From NCBI RefSeq assembly GCF_948472415.1, contig NZ_OX419519.1, positions 5,416,001 to 5,480,000 on the forward strand: a stretch of DNA of 64,000 nucleotides, in the 5' to 3' direction. The translations under genes and the position numbers were made by a program. How positions within the stretch are numbered: position 1 is the first letter of the stretch; every line of letters begins with the position of its first letter. The notes beneath the pieces were generated by a model, which saw only the letters and a list, made by a program, of their open reading frames with translations, was not told where the DNA came from and did not search any database. This document shows positions 1 through 9,728 of this stretch, piece after piece. This DNA is from Kitasatospora fiedleri (GTDB lineage: Bacteria > Actinomycetota > Actinomycetes > Streptomycetales > Streptomycetaceae).

Positions 1-1
1 G

Positions 2-1396
2 CTCGCCAACGGCATCCGGCTGGACACCGATTACTACTACTACCCGGCCAGCTTCGTGCAGGACCGGCCCGGCTACTTCAACGGCACCGGCCTGCCGATG
101 AAGTACGCGGACAGCGACGGCAGCACCATCAACGAGTACCAGGCCACCACCGAACTCACCGACGAGTCCGGGCAGTCCATGCCGAGCACCGTCAACACAC
201 TGCTGGACAACGCCTACAACTCCAAGGGCTACTACACCGTCCTGACCGCCAACATCCACACCGACTACGCCGCCTCCACCGCCTCCGACCAGGTCATCGC
301 CTCGGCCAAGGCGCACGGCACCCCGGTGGTCTCCGGCCGCCAGCTGCTGACCTGGCTGGACGCCCGCAACGGCTCCGCCTTCTCCGGGATGGCCTGGACC
401 AGCAACACGCTGAGCTTCAGCATCACCGGCGGCGCCAACGGCCTGCGCGCCATGGTGCCGGTCAACTCGTCGGTCGGCACGCTCACCGGCGTCAAGCAGG
501 GCACCGCCAACGTCAGCTACCGCATCGAGACCATCCACGGCATCTCCTACGCCTTCTTCGACGGCAACGTCGGCTCCTACACGGCGACCTACGGCATGGA
601 CACCACCGCGCCGACCGTCACCGGCTCGGTGCCGGCCAACGGCGCCACCGGCGTCTCGGCCACCGCCCCGGTCAAGGCCTCCTTCAGCGAGCCCGTCCAG
701 GCGGGCACCGTCAACGGCACCAACGTCACGCTGAAGACCACCGCCGGCTCCGTCCCGGTGCCCGGTGCCGTCGCCCTGGACGCGGCCACCAACACCGTCA
801 CCTTCACCCCGAGCGCCGCGCTCTCGCTCAGCACCGGCTACACGCTGAGCGTCGCCAACGTGAAGGACCTGGCGGGCAACACCCAGACCGCGGCCTACAC
901 CGCGGCCTTCACCACCGCCGGCGCGCCGCCGCAGACCATCGGCAACAGCGCGGTCGGCACCCTGCTCGACGACACCGACTCCAACCACCTCAACGGCTCC
1001 AAGATCACGACCGGGGCCTCCGCCATCGCGTTGACCTCGCTCAACGTGCACACCGGACAGATCAGCGCGGCGCCCAACAACCAGTTCCAGATCGCCGTCT
1101 ACAGCGACAACGCCGGCTCGCCCGACGCCCTGCTGGCCACCAGCTCGGTCGGCACGCTGAGCGCCAACGCCTGGAACAGCGCGCCGATCACCTACACCCT
1201 GGCGGCCAACACCACCTACTGGGTGGTCTACAACTCCAACGGAACCAGCTCCACCGTCAACAACATGCACTACAGCTCGGGCCCGGCCGGTTCGGGCGCC
1301 TACAGCAGCACGTCCGTCCCGTTCGGGACCTTCCCGGCCAGCTTCGGCACCGCCGTGAAGGACAACCTCGTGTACTCGCTCTACGGCACCTACTGA
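2..1396 (+). CDS. Secreted Ig-like domain protein, 3' part only
   Basis: The reading frame is open from the first bases of the window, so the N-terminus lies outside; 464 residues are visible. The first ~190 residues resemble the catalytic part of secreted polysaccharide-deacetylase-like proteins (Tyr-rich LDTDYYYYP stretch), but I see no decisive catalytic motif. Roughly 597-920 encodes an SbsA/Big_5-type bacterial Ig-like domain, beginning DTTAPTV and holding the LAGN motif. The last ~150 residues form a Thr/Ser/Asn-rich beta-sandwich, probably for surface or carbohydrate binding. Low Lys/Cys content and abundant Asn/Thr/Ser fit an exported protein. Extracellular location and carbohydrate action are inferences. 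A strong hairpin follows the stop. Confidence 0.75.
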   Translation, partial: LANGIRLDTDYYYYPASFVQDRPGYFNGTGLPMKYADSDGSTINEYQATTELTDESGQSMPSTVNTLLDNAYNSKGYYTVLTANIHTDYAASTASDQVIASAKAHGTPVVSGRQLLTWLDARNGSAFSGMAWTSNTLSFSITGGANGLRAMVPVNSSVGTLTGVKQGTANVSYRIETIHGISYAFFDGNVGSYTATYGMDTTAPTVTGSVPANGATGVSATAPVKASFSEPVQAGTVNGTNVTLKTTAGSVPVPGAVALDAATNTVTFTPSAALSLSTGYTLSVANVKDLAGNTQTAAYTAAFTTAGAPPQTIGNSAVGTLLDDTDSNHLNGSKITTGASAIALTSLNVHTGQISAAPNNQFQIAVYSDNAGSPDALLATSSVGTLSANAWNSAPITYTLAANTTYWVVYNSNGTSSTVNNMHYSSGPAGSGAYSSTSVPFGTFPASFGTAVKDNLVYSLYGTY

Positions 1397-1426
1397 CCTC
1401 CTGGTCCGTCGAGCGCACTGAGGGGA

Positions 1427-1476
1427 CCGCCGGGGCGGCTCGGGCCACGACTTCGTGGCCGGGGCCGCCCCGGCGG
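1427..1476 (+). terminator. Hairpin terminator after the Ig-like protein gene
   Basis: A 13-bp GC arm at 1427-1439 pairs perfectly with 1464-1476, and an inner GGCCACGA/TCGTGGCC stem lies inside it. There is no U tract, which is usual for streptomycetes. It begins about 30 nt after the stop codon. Confidence 0.75.
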
Positions 1477-1637
1477 CCGTGCGGGCGCTGCCGCCCGTCA
1501 CCGATGTGCTCCCGGCGACGCCGCTCCACCGGGCCGAGCTCCGCGGCGGCGTACGCTGATGAGGGCGGGGAGCACCGGCGCGCCCCGCCCCGCACCGGCC
1601 CTGTCCGGTCCGCCCCGCTCCAGTGAACGGAACCCCG

Positions 1638-2321
1638 ATGCCGTACGACCCCCCGACCCACGCGGTCGAGCGCTCCCTGCGCCAGGCCGGCGCCCGTGTG
1701 GTGGTCGGGCTGGACGAGGTCGGCCGGGGCGCCTGGGCCGGTCCGGTCATGGTCGGCGCGGCCGTCACCGGGCTGCGCCGCCCGCCCGAGGGGCTGACCG
1801 ACTCCAAGCTGCTGACCGAACGGCGCCGGACCGCGCTCGCCCCGCTCCTGGAGGAGTGGGTGACGGCGTACGCGATCGGGTCCGCCTCGGCCCGGGAGTG
1901 CGACGACCTCGGCATGACGGCCGCGCTCCGACTGGCCGCCGTCCGCGCCCTGGAGGAACTCCCGGTGCGGCCCGACGCGGTGATCCTGGACGGCAAGCAC
2001 GACTACCTGGGCGGCCCCTGGAAGGTCCGCACGGTGATCAAGGGCGACCAGTCCTGCGTCTGCGTGTCCGCCGCCTCGGTGCTGGCGAAGGTCCGGCGGG
2101 ACGCGCTGATGGCCGAAATCGGCACGGACCACCCGCGGTTCGCCTTCGGGGAGAACGCCGGCTACCCGTCGCCCACCCACCGCGCCGCACTGGAGGAGCT
2201 CGGCCCCACCGAGCACCACCGCCTGTCCTGGGCCTACCTGGACGGGCTGCCGCGCTGGAGCCATCTCAAGCGGCAGCGCGTCCCGGTCGACGCCGGCGAG
2301 CAGCTCTCGCTGGGTTTCTGA
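1638..2321 (+). CDS. rnhB: Ribonuclease HII
   Basis: Cleaves the RNA strand of RNA-DNA hybrids and removes single ribonucleotides from DNA in the cytoplasm. The 227-residue protein has the hallmark DEVGRG motif at residues 26-31, which holds the first two metal-binding acids. SDSKLL-like TDSKLL and ILDGKHD follow. I chose ATG 1638 (MPYDPPTH) over an in-frame GTG at 1623 because streptomycete RNase HII proteins normally begin MPYEPPTH or similar. Length is normal for the family. It heads a row of DNA-maintenance genes with recQ nearby on the other strand. Confidence 0.95.
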   Translation: MPYDPPTHAVERSLRQAGARVVVGLDEVGRGAWAGPVMVGAAVTGLRRPPEGLTDSKLLTERRRTALAPLLEEWVTAYAIGSASARECDDLGMTAALRLAAVRALEELPVRPDAVILDGKHDYLGGPWKVRTVIKGDQSCVCVSAASVLAKVRRDALMAEIGTDHPRFAFGENAGYPSPTHRAALEELGPTEHHRLSWAYLDGLPRWSHLKRQRVPVDAGEQLSLGF

Positions 2322-2524
2322 GCCCGGTTCTCCGGGATTTCTCCCGCCGTTCGGGGCGGGTCGACAGCCGTTCCCCGGAGCCCGGCGGTCCTGTTTCCTG
2401 ACGGTTCGTCAGCATTCATCCATCGGTCATCCGAGCGTTGCCGCCGGTGCGCGCACAGTGCGCCACACTTCCAAGTGGTGGGGTGCCCGTGCGCGTCCGA
2501 CCGGCATTTGATAGGAATCCGGGT

Positions 2525-3139
2525 ATGCCTGTCTTCCCCGAGGAGCCGGAGATTCACGAGACGATCCCGGGCCCCGGCGTTCCCCTTCCCCACACGTCGG
2601 ACGCACCTGCCCCCCGTATGCCTTCCTCCACCGCCGTCGCCGCTCCGGTCCCGGGCCCCCGCCCCGGTCCGCCGCGCCCCGCCCCGCCCCGTGCCGACCG
2701 TCCGGTCCCCGGCCCGCGGCCCCCGGCCCGTCCCAAGCCCGGCTCCGCGCCGCGCCCCGGTCGGCCGGACGTCCAACTCCTGCCCGCTGCCGCAGCCGAG
2801 GCGATCGACCGTGCCGACGAGGCCGTCGACGCCCTGCTGGAGTCCGGCCGCCGCCCCGGCGACGTGCTGGTCCTGACGGTCGGCGAGGCGCACCCCTGGC
2901 AGGAGCACGAGCTCAGCTTCGGCGAGGAGCGCTACTGGGCGCAGCTCGCCGACGGCGGCGACGTGTTCTACGCCGACGCCGCCGCGACGCGCCCGCTCCG
3001 CCGGGACGTGGTGGTGCTGGTGGTCAACGAGGGCCGCTCGGAGCGGGTGGCCGCTGCGGCGCGCAAGGCGCTGGAGCGGGCCGCGAAGCTCCTGGTGGTC
3101 TGCGGCGAGACGGACACCGTCGCCCCGCTGTTCGCCTGA
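2525..3139 (+). CDS. Conserved actinobacterial hypothetical protein
   Basis: 204 residues beginning MPVFPEEPEI. Residues ~15-85 are a disordered, Pro/Arg/Ala-rich linker. The C-terminal ~115 residues are folded, with acidic helix and beta-strand character (GDVLVLTVGE, DVVVLVVNE), and resemble a small Rossmann-like or helicase-associated domain. I do not recognise a function. ATG 2525 is preferred to an upstream in-frame start because the upstream stretch reads as non-coding. It sits between rnhB and recQ, in the position where streptomycetes keep a conserved gene of this kind, so a nucleic-acid role is possible but unproven. Confidence 0.8.
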   Translation: MPVFPEEPEIHETIPGPGVPLPHTSDAPAPRMPSSTAVAAPVPGPRPGPPRPAPPRADRPVPGPRPPARPKPGSAPRPGRPDVQLLPAAAAEAIDRADEAVDALLESGRRPGDVLVLTVGEAHPWQEHELSFGEERYWAQLADGGDVFYADAAATRPLRRDVVVLVVNEGRSERVAAAARKALERAAKLLVVCGETDTVAPLFA

Positions 3140-3144
3140 GCACC

Positions 3145-3232
3145 GCTCCGTCCTTTCCGTTCCGCCTCGTTCCGTCCTGTCCTTTCTGCCTCGTCTGTCC
3201 CATCTGCTCTCCCCGTTCGTTCTGCGCTGCCC
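3145..3232. repeat. Pyrimidine-rich low-complexity tract
   Basis: This 88-nt stretch between two converging genes is almost entirely C and T with scattered G and a single A. TCCGTCC, CCTTTC and TTCCG recur. No open frame or clear hairpin was seen. It may act as a transcription barrier or be neutral spacer. Confidence 0.6.
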
Positions 3233-3382
3233 GTCCGGCGGTGTTCGTCCGTGGTGCCGTCCTCCGGCACGGCGGGCGGGCCCGGCGGGGCGGCGGTGAA
3301 CGGGAGGGGTGGCGGTGGGCGTGCCGGTTCGTCGACCCTTGGTTGGCGTCCGGATTCCCCGCGCTCGGCGCGCGCCGTCCGC

Positions 3383-4072
3383 TCAGCGGGCGGCGGTGCG
3401 GCGGGCGCTCCGGCCGTCGTGGGACTCCTCCAGCGCGCGGATCGCGCTCAGCGAGGTGACCGGGGCGATCGGCGGCTGCTGGGGGAGCGGTGGCTCGGGC
3501 GGCGCGGCGGGCACCCCGAGCGGGATGCGCGGCGGCAGTTCGGTGACGGTGTGGATCGGGCCGAGCGCCCACGACCCGGAGTGCGGGTTGCGCCCGCGCC
3601 GGCCGTCGCCGAGCGACTGCCAGCCGGCCGGAGTGAGCGTCAGGTACGAGCCGCAGCGCAGCCCGTGCAGTTCGGCGGCGGCGCGCAGCGCCCACATCCA
3701 GGCGCCGTCCTGCTCGGTCCAGTCCGGGCCGCCCTCGCGGCAGCGCAGCAGGACGGCCGTCCGGCTGGGGCTGGACCGCTTCAGGTCGTGCGGGGTGACC
3801 CGGCGGAGATGGCCGAGCAGCGCGTTGCGGTGGTCCCACCCGTCGCTGAACTGCGGTCGGACGCCGAACGAGGCGGAGGCCGTCACCCGGTTCTCGGCGC
3901 TCAGCACCGCGACCACCGTGGTGCCCGGCTGCGGGAGGTGCCGCCGGTGCAGCTCGGTGACGAACTCCCGTGGAGCCCGCAGGAGCGGCACGCCGTAGCT
4001 CTTCCACTCCGGCAGGCTGATGGTCCGGTGGCTGTCGTGGTGGGAAGGACCTCGGTCGATGCCGTTGATCAC
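3383..4072 (-). CDS. Conserved hypothetical protein (WKSYGVPLL family)
   Basis: 229 residues starting at a GTG (VINGIDRGPSHHDSH) with AAGGAGG just upstream; the gap to the GTG is short, about 3 nt. Longer in-frame starts exist, but the upstream residues look non-coding. The N-terminal half (residues ~15-150) is well ordered, with LPEWKSYGVPLLRAPREFV and a WTEQDGAWMWALRAAAELH helix. The C-terminus is a Pro-rich tail. I recognise it only as a conserved streptomycete protein lying beside recQ, and know of no assigned function. It has no signal peptide or membrane segment, so it is probably cytoplasmic. Confidence 0.75.
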   Translation of the reverse strand: MINGIDRGPSHHDSHRTISLPEWKSYGVPLLRAPREFVTELHRRHLPQPGTTVVAVLSAENRVTASASFGVRPQFSDGWDHRNALLGHLRRVTPHDLKRSSPSRTAVLLRCREGGPDWTEQDGAWMWALRAAAELHGLRCGSYLTLTPAGWQSLGDGRRGRNPHSGSWALGPIHTVTELPPRIPLGVPAAPPEPPLPQQPPIAPVTSLSAIRALEESHDGRSARRTAAR

Positions 4073-4409
4073 GATCCTCCTTCCCGAGCCCGTGCCCCTG
4101 GAGCGCGCGAGCGTACGCCGAAGACCGGGTCCGGAGGACCGGGTACTGGATACCTTCCAATTCTCGGGCGAGAGCAGTCCGAGCGGCAATGATGAAATGA
4201 CGATCGCAGCCCGAAATCCGGGCTTCTGCCGGGTATGTTCCACGCCCCCGGCAGGGCCATTCGGCTGACCTGCCGGTGAGCGCAGGGTGTACGGCCCGAA
4301 ACGTTCCGGTGTACGCCGCCCCCCGCGCCCGGGCGCACCGCCCCGCCCGGCCGCAGGAGCGCATGCCTTCCGGCCACCGGCGGCCCTGAGACGGTCGCGG
4401 AGCCCGGCC
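4073..4409. other. Intergenic: promoter of the 3383-4072 gene and end of recQ
   Basis: No gene is supported here. The middle (4140-4240) is less GC-rich than the flanks and probably holds the promoter for the leftward gene. A small stem, AGCCCG/CGGGCT at 4208-4224, is the only hairpin noticed. Near recQ the sequence is very C/G-rich without an evident open frame. Confidence 0.5.
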
Positions 4410-6605
4410 TCACCCCCGGACGGCGAGGACGAGCGGGAGCACCGCGGTGGCGCCGGCCTGGCGGAGCAGCCGGGCGGCCACCGTCAGCGTCCAGCCCGAG
4501 TCCACCAGGTCGTCGAGCAGCAGGACCGGGCCCGGCGCGGCGGCCAGCGCGTCGGCCAGGCCCGGCGCGAGGGTGAGCGCACCGGCGACCGAGCGCAGCC
4601 GCTGGGCGCTGTTGCTGCGCGGGCCGTGCGGCGGCTCCCCGGTGGCGTACTCGACCCGCCCGAGCAGCGGCATCCGCCCGATCGAGGCCAGGCCGCCGGC
4701 CAGGTCGGACACCAGCTGGGGACGGGTGGACGAGTCGAGCGCGACCACCCCGACCGGACGGGCGAGCTGCCGGCCGTCCGGACCGGCAGGCCCGGCCCAG
4801 CCGCCGGGGCCCCTGGCCCAGTCCGCGACCACCCCGACCATCGCGTCCAGCACCTCGCGCGGCAGCGGCCCGTCCGGGGAGCGCTCGTCCAGCAGCGAGC
4901 GCAGCCGGGTGCCCCAGCCGATGTCGGACAGCCGGCCCAGGGCGCGCCCCGGCTCGGCCTGCTGGGTCGCCGGGATTCGGCCCTTCAGCGGGATGCCCAG
5001 GGACTCCATGCCGGTGGGCCACATCCGCCGGGTCTCGAAGGAGACGCCGGGGCGGCCGAGGGCGGCCCGGGCCGCGTCCAGCGCCCCGGTGGAGACCTCG
5101 GCGGAGTGCCGGGCCGGGGTGCAGCGGTCGCACCGGCCGCACGGGGCCGCCTCGGGGTCGTCGAGCTGGCGGCGCAGGAACTCCATCCGGCAGCCCTCGG
5201 TGGCCACGTACTCGCGCATCGCCTGCTGTTCGGCCTCGCGGGCCCGGGCGACCTTGGCGTACCGCGCGGCGTCGTACTGCCACGGCTCCCCGGTGGCCTC
5301 CCAGCCGCCGCGCACCCGGCGGACCGCGCCGTCCACGTCGAGCACCTTGAGCATCGTCTCCAGCCTGGTGCGGCGGAGGTCGACCGAGGTCTCCAGCGCG
5401 GCGGTGGAGAGCGGGCGGCCCGCCGCGGACAGCGCGTCCAGCGTGCGGCGGACCTGCTCCTCGGCGGGGAAGCCGATCGAGGCGAAGTACCGCCAGATCG
5501 CCTCGTCCTCCCGGCCGGGGAGCAGCAGCACCTCGGCCCGGTCCACGCCGCGGCCGGCCCGGCCGACCTGCTGGTAGTAGGCGATCGGGGAGCTCGGCGA
5601 CCCCAGGTGCACCACGAAGCCCAGGTCCGGCTTGTCGAAGCCCATGCCGAGCGCGGAGGTGGCGACCAGCGCCTTGACCCGGTTGTCCAGCAGTGCCGCC
5701 TCGGCCTCGCGGCGCTCCGCGTCCTCGGTCCGCCCGGAGTAGGAGGCGACCTGGTACCCGCGCCCGCGCAGGAACTCGGTGACCTCCTCGGCGGCGGCCA
5801 CCGTGAGGGTGTACACGATGCCGGAGCCGGGGAGGTCGGGCAGGTGGTCGGCCAGCCAGGCCAGCCGGTGCGCCGGGTCGGGCAGCGCCAGCACCGCCAG
5901 GCTGAGGCTCTCCCGGTCCAGCGGCCCGCGCAGCACCAGCGCCTGCTCGTCACCGGCCCCGGTGCCGAGCTGCTCCGCGACGTCCGCGGTGACCCGGGCG
6001 TTCGCGGTCGCCGTGGTCGCCAGCACCGGGACGCCGGGGGAGAGCTCGGCGAGCATGGTGCGCAGCCGCCGGTAGTCGGGCCGGAAGTCGTGGCCCCAGT
6101 CGGAGATGCAGTGGGCCTCGTCCACCACCAGCAGGCCGGTGGAGGCGGCGAGCTTGGGCAGCACGTGGTCCCGGAAGTCGGGGTTGTTCAACCGCTCCGG
6201 GCTGACCAGGAGGACGTCGACAAGGCCGTCGGCGACCTCCTGCTGGATCTCCGACCACTCCTCCGGGTTGGCCGAGTTGATCGTCCGGGCGCGGATGCCC
6301 GCCCGGGCGGCCGAGTCGACCTGGTTGCGCATCAGGGCGAGGAGCGGGGAGACGATCACCGTCGGTCCGGCGCCGCGTTCGCGGAGCAGCGCCGTGGCGA
6401 TGAAGTAGACGGCGGACTTGCCCCAGCCGGTGCGCTGGACGACCAGGGCGCGCCGGCTGTCCACCACCAGCGCCTCGATGGCCTTCCACTGGTCCTCGCG
6501 CAGGGCCGCGCCCGGGCCGGCGAGGTCGCGCAGCACGGCTTCCGCGGCGGCCCGGACGGCGGCGCGGTCGGCGGGGGTGGTCGGGGGGAGTTCGCGCGTC
6601 TGCAT
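4410..6605 (-). CDS. recQ: RecQ-type ATP-dependent DNA helicase
   Basis: 3'-5' DNA helicase of superfamily 2, acting in recombination and fork repair. The 731-residue protein has Walker A-like TGWGKS at ~59-64, DEAH at 162-165 and the RecQ GHDFRPDY motif. SALGMGFDKPDL and QVGRAGRG of the second RecA fold follow, then a Cys cluster (C..CGRCDRC) for zinc. The C-terminal ~200 residues form an additional domain ending in VLLLDDLVDSGWTL, resembling a phosphoribosyltransferase PRPP loop; this extension is typical of actinobacterial RecQ. I use ATG 6605 (MQTREL); a GTG at 6629 is also in frame. It is transcribed divergently from the DUF4192 gene. Confidence 0.95.
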   Translation of the reverse strand: MQTRELPPTTPADRAAVRAAAEAVLRDLAGPGAALREDQWKAIEALVVDSRRALVVQRTGWGKSAVYFIATALLRERGAGPTVIVSPLLALMRNQVDSAARAGIRARTINSANPEEWSEIQQEVADGLVDVLLVSPERLNNPDFRDHVLPKLAASTGLLVVDEAHCISDWGHDFRPDYRRLRTMLAELSPGVPVLATTATANARVTADVAEQLGTGAGDEQALVLRGPLDRESLSLAVLALPDPAHRLAWLADHLPDLPGSGIVYTLTVAAAEEVTEFLRGRGYQVASYSGRTEDAERREAEAALLDNRVKALVATSALGMGFDKPDLGFVVHLGSPSSPIAYYQQVGRAGRGVDRAEVLLLPGREDEAIWRYFASIGFPAEEQVRRTLDALSAAGRPLSTAALETSVDLRRTRLETMLKVLDVDGAVRRVRGGWEATGEPWQYDAARYAKVARAREAEQQAMREYVATEGCRMEFLRRQLDDPEAAPCGRCDRCTPARHSAEVSTGALDAARAALGRPGVSFETRRMWPTGMESLGIPLKGRIPATQQAEPGRALGRLSDIGWGTRLRSLLDERSPDGPLPREVLDAMVGVVADWARGPGGWAGPAGPDGRQLARPVGVVALDSSTRPQLVSDLAGGLASIGRMPLLGRVEYATGEPPHGPRSNSAQRLRSVAGALTLAPGLADALAAAPGPVLLLDDLVDSGWTLTVAARLLRQAGATAVLPLVLAVRG

Positions 6606-6811
6606 GAGGTCATGGATACCGTGCGGCACGGACGGACCGCGAATGCCGGGCTGTGGACAGAGTGGCGTTCATCGGTTGAGCTGCTGTCAAATCGCCGTAA
6701 TCGCCGAAAATACGGGTGATTCAGGGGGGAGAGATGCTGAACCCCCCGACTTATCCACAGGCTGGGACGAATTGTCCGCAGCCGACCGCGATCCGGTCCA
6801 AGCTTTCCGCC

Positions 6812-8377
6812 ATGACCGCAGACGACCGCACCACCACCCCCGTCCCGCGCCCCGGCCACCTCCCGGTCCGGCTGCGCGGCCCCGCCGACATGGCGGAGAT
6901 GCTCCCGTACCTGCTGGGCTTCTTCCCCGACGACAGCATCGTCGCGGTGGGCCTACAGGGCACCGCGCTCGACCAGGGCGGCGTGATCCGGATCGACATC
7001 CCGGAGGACCCGGCCTGCTGGGAGCGCACCGCGGCGGAATCCGCCCGGCTGCTGGTCGAGCTGTCCGAGCAGCGGGCCCACCGCCCCGTCCAAGTCCTGC
7101 TGTACCTGTGCCGGGACCCCGCCGGGGACGACCGCGCGCCCGGCGGCGGCGGGCACGCCGTGCTGACCCGGCTCCGCCCGCTGGCCGACGCGCTCGCCCG
7201 GGCCTTCCAGGAGGAACGGGTGGTCGTCAAGGAGTCGCTGTGCGTCTCCGCCGGCCGCTGGTGGTCCTTCCTGTGCACCGGAGTCGACTGCTGTCCACCG
7301 GACGGCACTCCGGTCCGGGCGGCCCACCAGCCCAGCCCGCTCGCCGCGGCGGCCACCTACGCGGGCCTCGCCCCGCGGGGCAGCCGCAAGGCGATCGTGG
7401 CCGGGCTGGCCCCGGTCGGTCCACCGCTCTCCGAGGTGCAGCGCCGCGCCCTGGAGGACGCCGGGCCGCCCTTCATCCGTGAACTGGCCGGCCCCGGCGG
7501 CCGGGCCGCGGCCGTCGAGCGCACCGCCGGGGTGCTCGCCGAGGCGATGGCCGAATTCTCTTCCGGAGCGAGCGAGTTGGATGCCGCCCGCACCGCCAGG
7601 CTGCTGATCGGCATGCAGGACAAACTCGGCCGGGACCGCGCCGCCGAGTACGCCGAACCGGACGAACTCGCCACCGCCCAGCGGTTGTGGCGGTTCCTGG
7701 TCCAGCGCTGCGTCGACCCGTTCGAACACCTCGCCGTCCCGCCGATGACCCTGCTGGCCTGGACGTCCTGGCTGGCCGGAGACTCGGCCACGGCACGGAT
7801 CGTGCTGGCCAGAGCACTGGAGCTGGAACCCGGCTACACCCTGGCCCAACTCCTCTACGAATCACTGAACTCCGGCATCGCCCCGGAAGCCCTGCTCCGG
7901 GTGGTCCGCCGCGAGCGCACCACCCGGCTGCGCGACGCACCGGCCCCGCAGCCCGCGGAACCCGCAGGGCCCGGCGGAGAATCGGCCGGCGGCGGCAGCC
8001 CCGCTCCGCACGGACCGGACGACGGCTTCGACCACCGAGGCCCGGACCGGCCCCAGGCCGGTCCCGGTCCCGGCCCCGGAGCTGATGCGGCCGAGCCCGC
8101 ACCGAGGTGTCCCGCACCCGCACCCGCGCCGGGATCGGATTCGGCACCGGCCCCGGACCTGGCACCGGGCAACGAGCCGGACGGGCCCGGGCCGGGAGGA
8201 GGCGAGAGCCCGGGCGACGGCCCTCCGCCCACACCGCCCGCCGCGACCGACGGGCCGACCGCCGCGGCCTGCCGACCCGACCCGGGGCGCCGTCCGCGCC
8301 CGCACCGCTTCCTTCCGCCGGGAGTCCGCGTCCGGCACGTCCGGGTGCACCGAAACCGACACGCGATCGGAGACTGA
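6812..8377 (+). CDS. DUF4192 domain protein
   Basis: 521 residues. The N-terminal ~370 residues are a DUF4192 domain, recognisable from LRGPADMAEMLPYLLGFFPDDS near the start, a pattern shared by this actinobacterial family of unknown function. The last ~150 residues are low-complexity Pro/Gly/Ala/Glu-rich and probably disordered. ATG 6812 (MTADDRTT) fits the family start; an in-frame ATG at 6734 has a purine-rich stretch just upstream and cannot be excluded. There are no membrane segments. It stands alone, divergent from recQ. Confidence 0.85.
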   Translation: MTADDRTTTPVPRPGHLPVRLRGPADMAEMLPYLLGFFPDDSIVAVGLQGTALDQGGVIRIDIPEDPACWERTAAESARLLVELSEQRAHRPVQVLLYLCRDPAGDDRAPGGGGHAVLTRLRPLADALARAFQEERVVVKESLCVSAGRWWSFLCTGVDCCPPDGTPVRAAHQPSPLAAAATYAGLAPRGSRKAIVAGLAPVGPPLSEVQRRALEDAGPPFIRELAGPGGRAAAVERTAGVLAEAMAEFSSGASELDAARTARLLIGMQDKLGRDRAAEYAEPDELATAQRLWRFLVQRCVDPFEHLAVPPMTLLAWTSWLAGDSATARIVLARALELEPGYTLAQLLYESLNSGIAPEALLRVVRRERTTRLRDAPAPQPAEPAGPGGESAGGGSPAPHGPDDGFDHRGPDRPQAGPGPGPGADAAEPAPRCPAPAPAPGSDSAPAPDLAPGNEPDGPGPGGGESPGDGPPPTPPAATDGPTAAACRPDPGRRPRPHRFLPPGVRVRHVRVHRNRHAIGD

Positions 8378-8414
8378 CATGCGAACCCTCGGCCCGCGGC
8401 CGCGGGGCGGTCGG

Positions 8415-9728
8415 CTAGACCTCGCCGCGCGCCATCCGGATCAGCCGGTCCAGCACCGTCCGCCCACTGGTGCGCACGCCGTCGTGCTCCCACTCGTTGG
8501 TGACCCAGACCCGGGTACCGGCCACCGCGTCCGCGGTCTCCAGCGAATGCGCCGTGTCCACGTACATGTCGTCGTGGTACACCGCCGCGTACACCGGTAC
8601 CTGGTTCGACGCCAGGCGCGGCAGGTCGTACAGGTCGGGCCAGTCGGTGCGCTCCGCCAGCAGCTGCGCCGTCTCGCGCAGCGGCCGCAGCGCCGGGTCG
8701 GTCTCGAACATCCAGGGGTGGATCATCTCGCCGGTCAGCAGCACCGGCCCGTCCCCGGCCAGCGCCGCCTCGGCGTCGAACTCGGGAAACTCCTTGCGCA
8801 CCCGCTCCGCCGACCAGTCGGTGGCCCCGGCGTCGACCGAGCGCTGCCCGTAGATCGACTCGTGCAGGACGGCGTACAGGGGGTTCTGGGCGAAGGACAG
8901 GTGCGACTGCGCCCCGGCCAGGAAGGTGTCGGAGAGCTCGGGTCCGTCCGCGCCCTCCACCCAGCCCTCCTCCAGCAGGTAGTGCAGGACGGAGGAGCCC
9001 GAGCCGCCGCCCAGCAGGATGCCCAGCGCCTGGAACGCCTGGACGGTCAGCGTGCCGCCGTCGGGAAGGGTCGCGGGCCGCTCGACCAGGTGCGCCGCGA
9101 TTCGCCGTACCGCCGCCACGTCCTGGGGGAAGCGCGCGTAGTGACCGGCGTTCTTGCGGGCGACGCGGGGGTAGGCCGCGCGGTAGACCTCGTCCGCCGA
9201 GCGGCGCAGACCGGCCAGGCCGCCGGTGACGAAGGCCTCGCGCAGGTGCTCCGGGGCCAGCGAGAGGTACGTCAGGGTGCAGAAGCCGCCGAAGCTCTGC
9301 CCCAGCAGGCTCCACCGGGCGTCGTCGCCGAGCAGCCGGCGGCGGATCAGTTCGGCGTCCCGGACGATCGAGTCGGCGCGGAAGTGCGCCAGGTACTCGG
9401 CCTGCTGCCGGGCGTCGCCGCGCCGGGCCAGGGTCTGGCGGTTGGCGGGGGTGGAGCGGCCGGTGCCGCGCTGGTCCAGCAGCAGCACCCGGTAGTCGTC
9501 GAGCGCCCGGTCCAGCCAACCGTCCCGGCCCATCGGCCGGTTGGCCTTCCCGCCGGGGCCGCCCTGCAGGTACACCAGCCACGGCAGCTCGTCGTGCTCG
9601 CGTCCGGCCGCCGCCACCTCGCGGGCGTAGACCTCGATCGACTCGCCGCCGGGGGCACTGTGGTCCAGCGGCACCCGGAAGACGTGGTCGGTGGTGACGA
9701 TTCCGGGGATGCGGCCGAGGGGGGACAT
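8415..9728 (-). CDS. Alpha/beta hydrolase, S33 proline iminopeptidase-like
   Basis: Likely releases N-terminal proline from peptides, or acts as a related hydrolase. The 437-residue protein has the oxyanion-hole motif QGGPGG at ~55-60, DQRGTGRS at ~85-92 and the nucleophile elbow GQSFGG with Ser145. A His near the C-terminus (NEWEHDGV) fits the third triad member. No signal peptide is visible, so it is probably cytoplasmic. ATG 9728 is preceded by AGGAG. It converges with the DUF4192 gene, with under 40 nt between the stops. Exact substrate is inferred from the family only. Confidence 0.88.
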   Translation of the reverse strand: MSPLGRIPGIVTTDHVFRVPLDHSAPGGESIEVYAREVAAAGREHDELPWLVYLQGGPGGKANRPMGRDGWLDRALDDYRVLLLDQRGTGRSTPANRQTLARRGDARQQAEYLAHFRADSIVRDAELIRRRLLGDDARWSLLGQSFGGFCTLTYLSLAPEHLREAFVTGGLAGLRRSADEVYRAAYPRVARKNAGHYARFPQDVAAVRRIAAHLVERPATLPDGGTLTVQAFQALGILLGGGSGSSVLHYLLEEGWVEGADGPELSDTFLAGAQSHLSFAQNPLYAVLHESIYGQRSVDAGATDWSAERVRKEFPEFDAEAALAGDGPVLLTGEMIHPWMFETDPALRPLRETAQLLAERTDWPDLYDLPRLASNQVPVYAAVYHDDMYVDTAHSLETADAVAGTRVWVTNEWEHDGVRTSGRTVLDRLIRMARGEV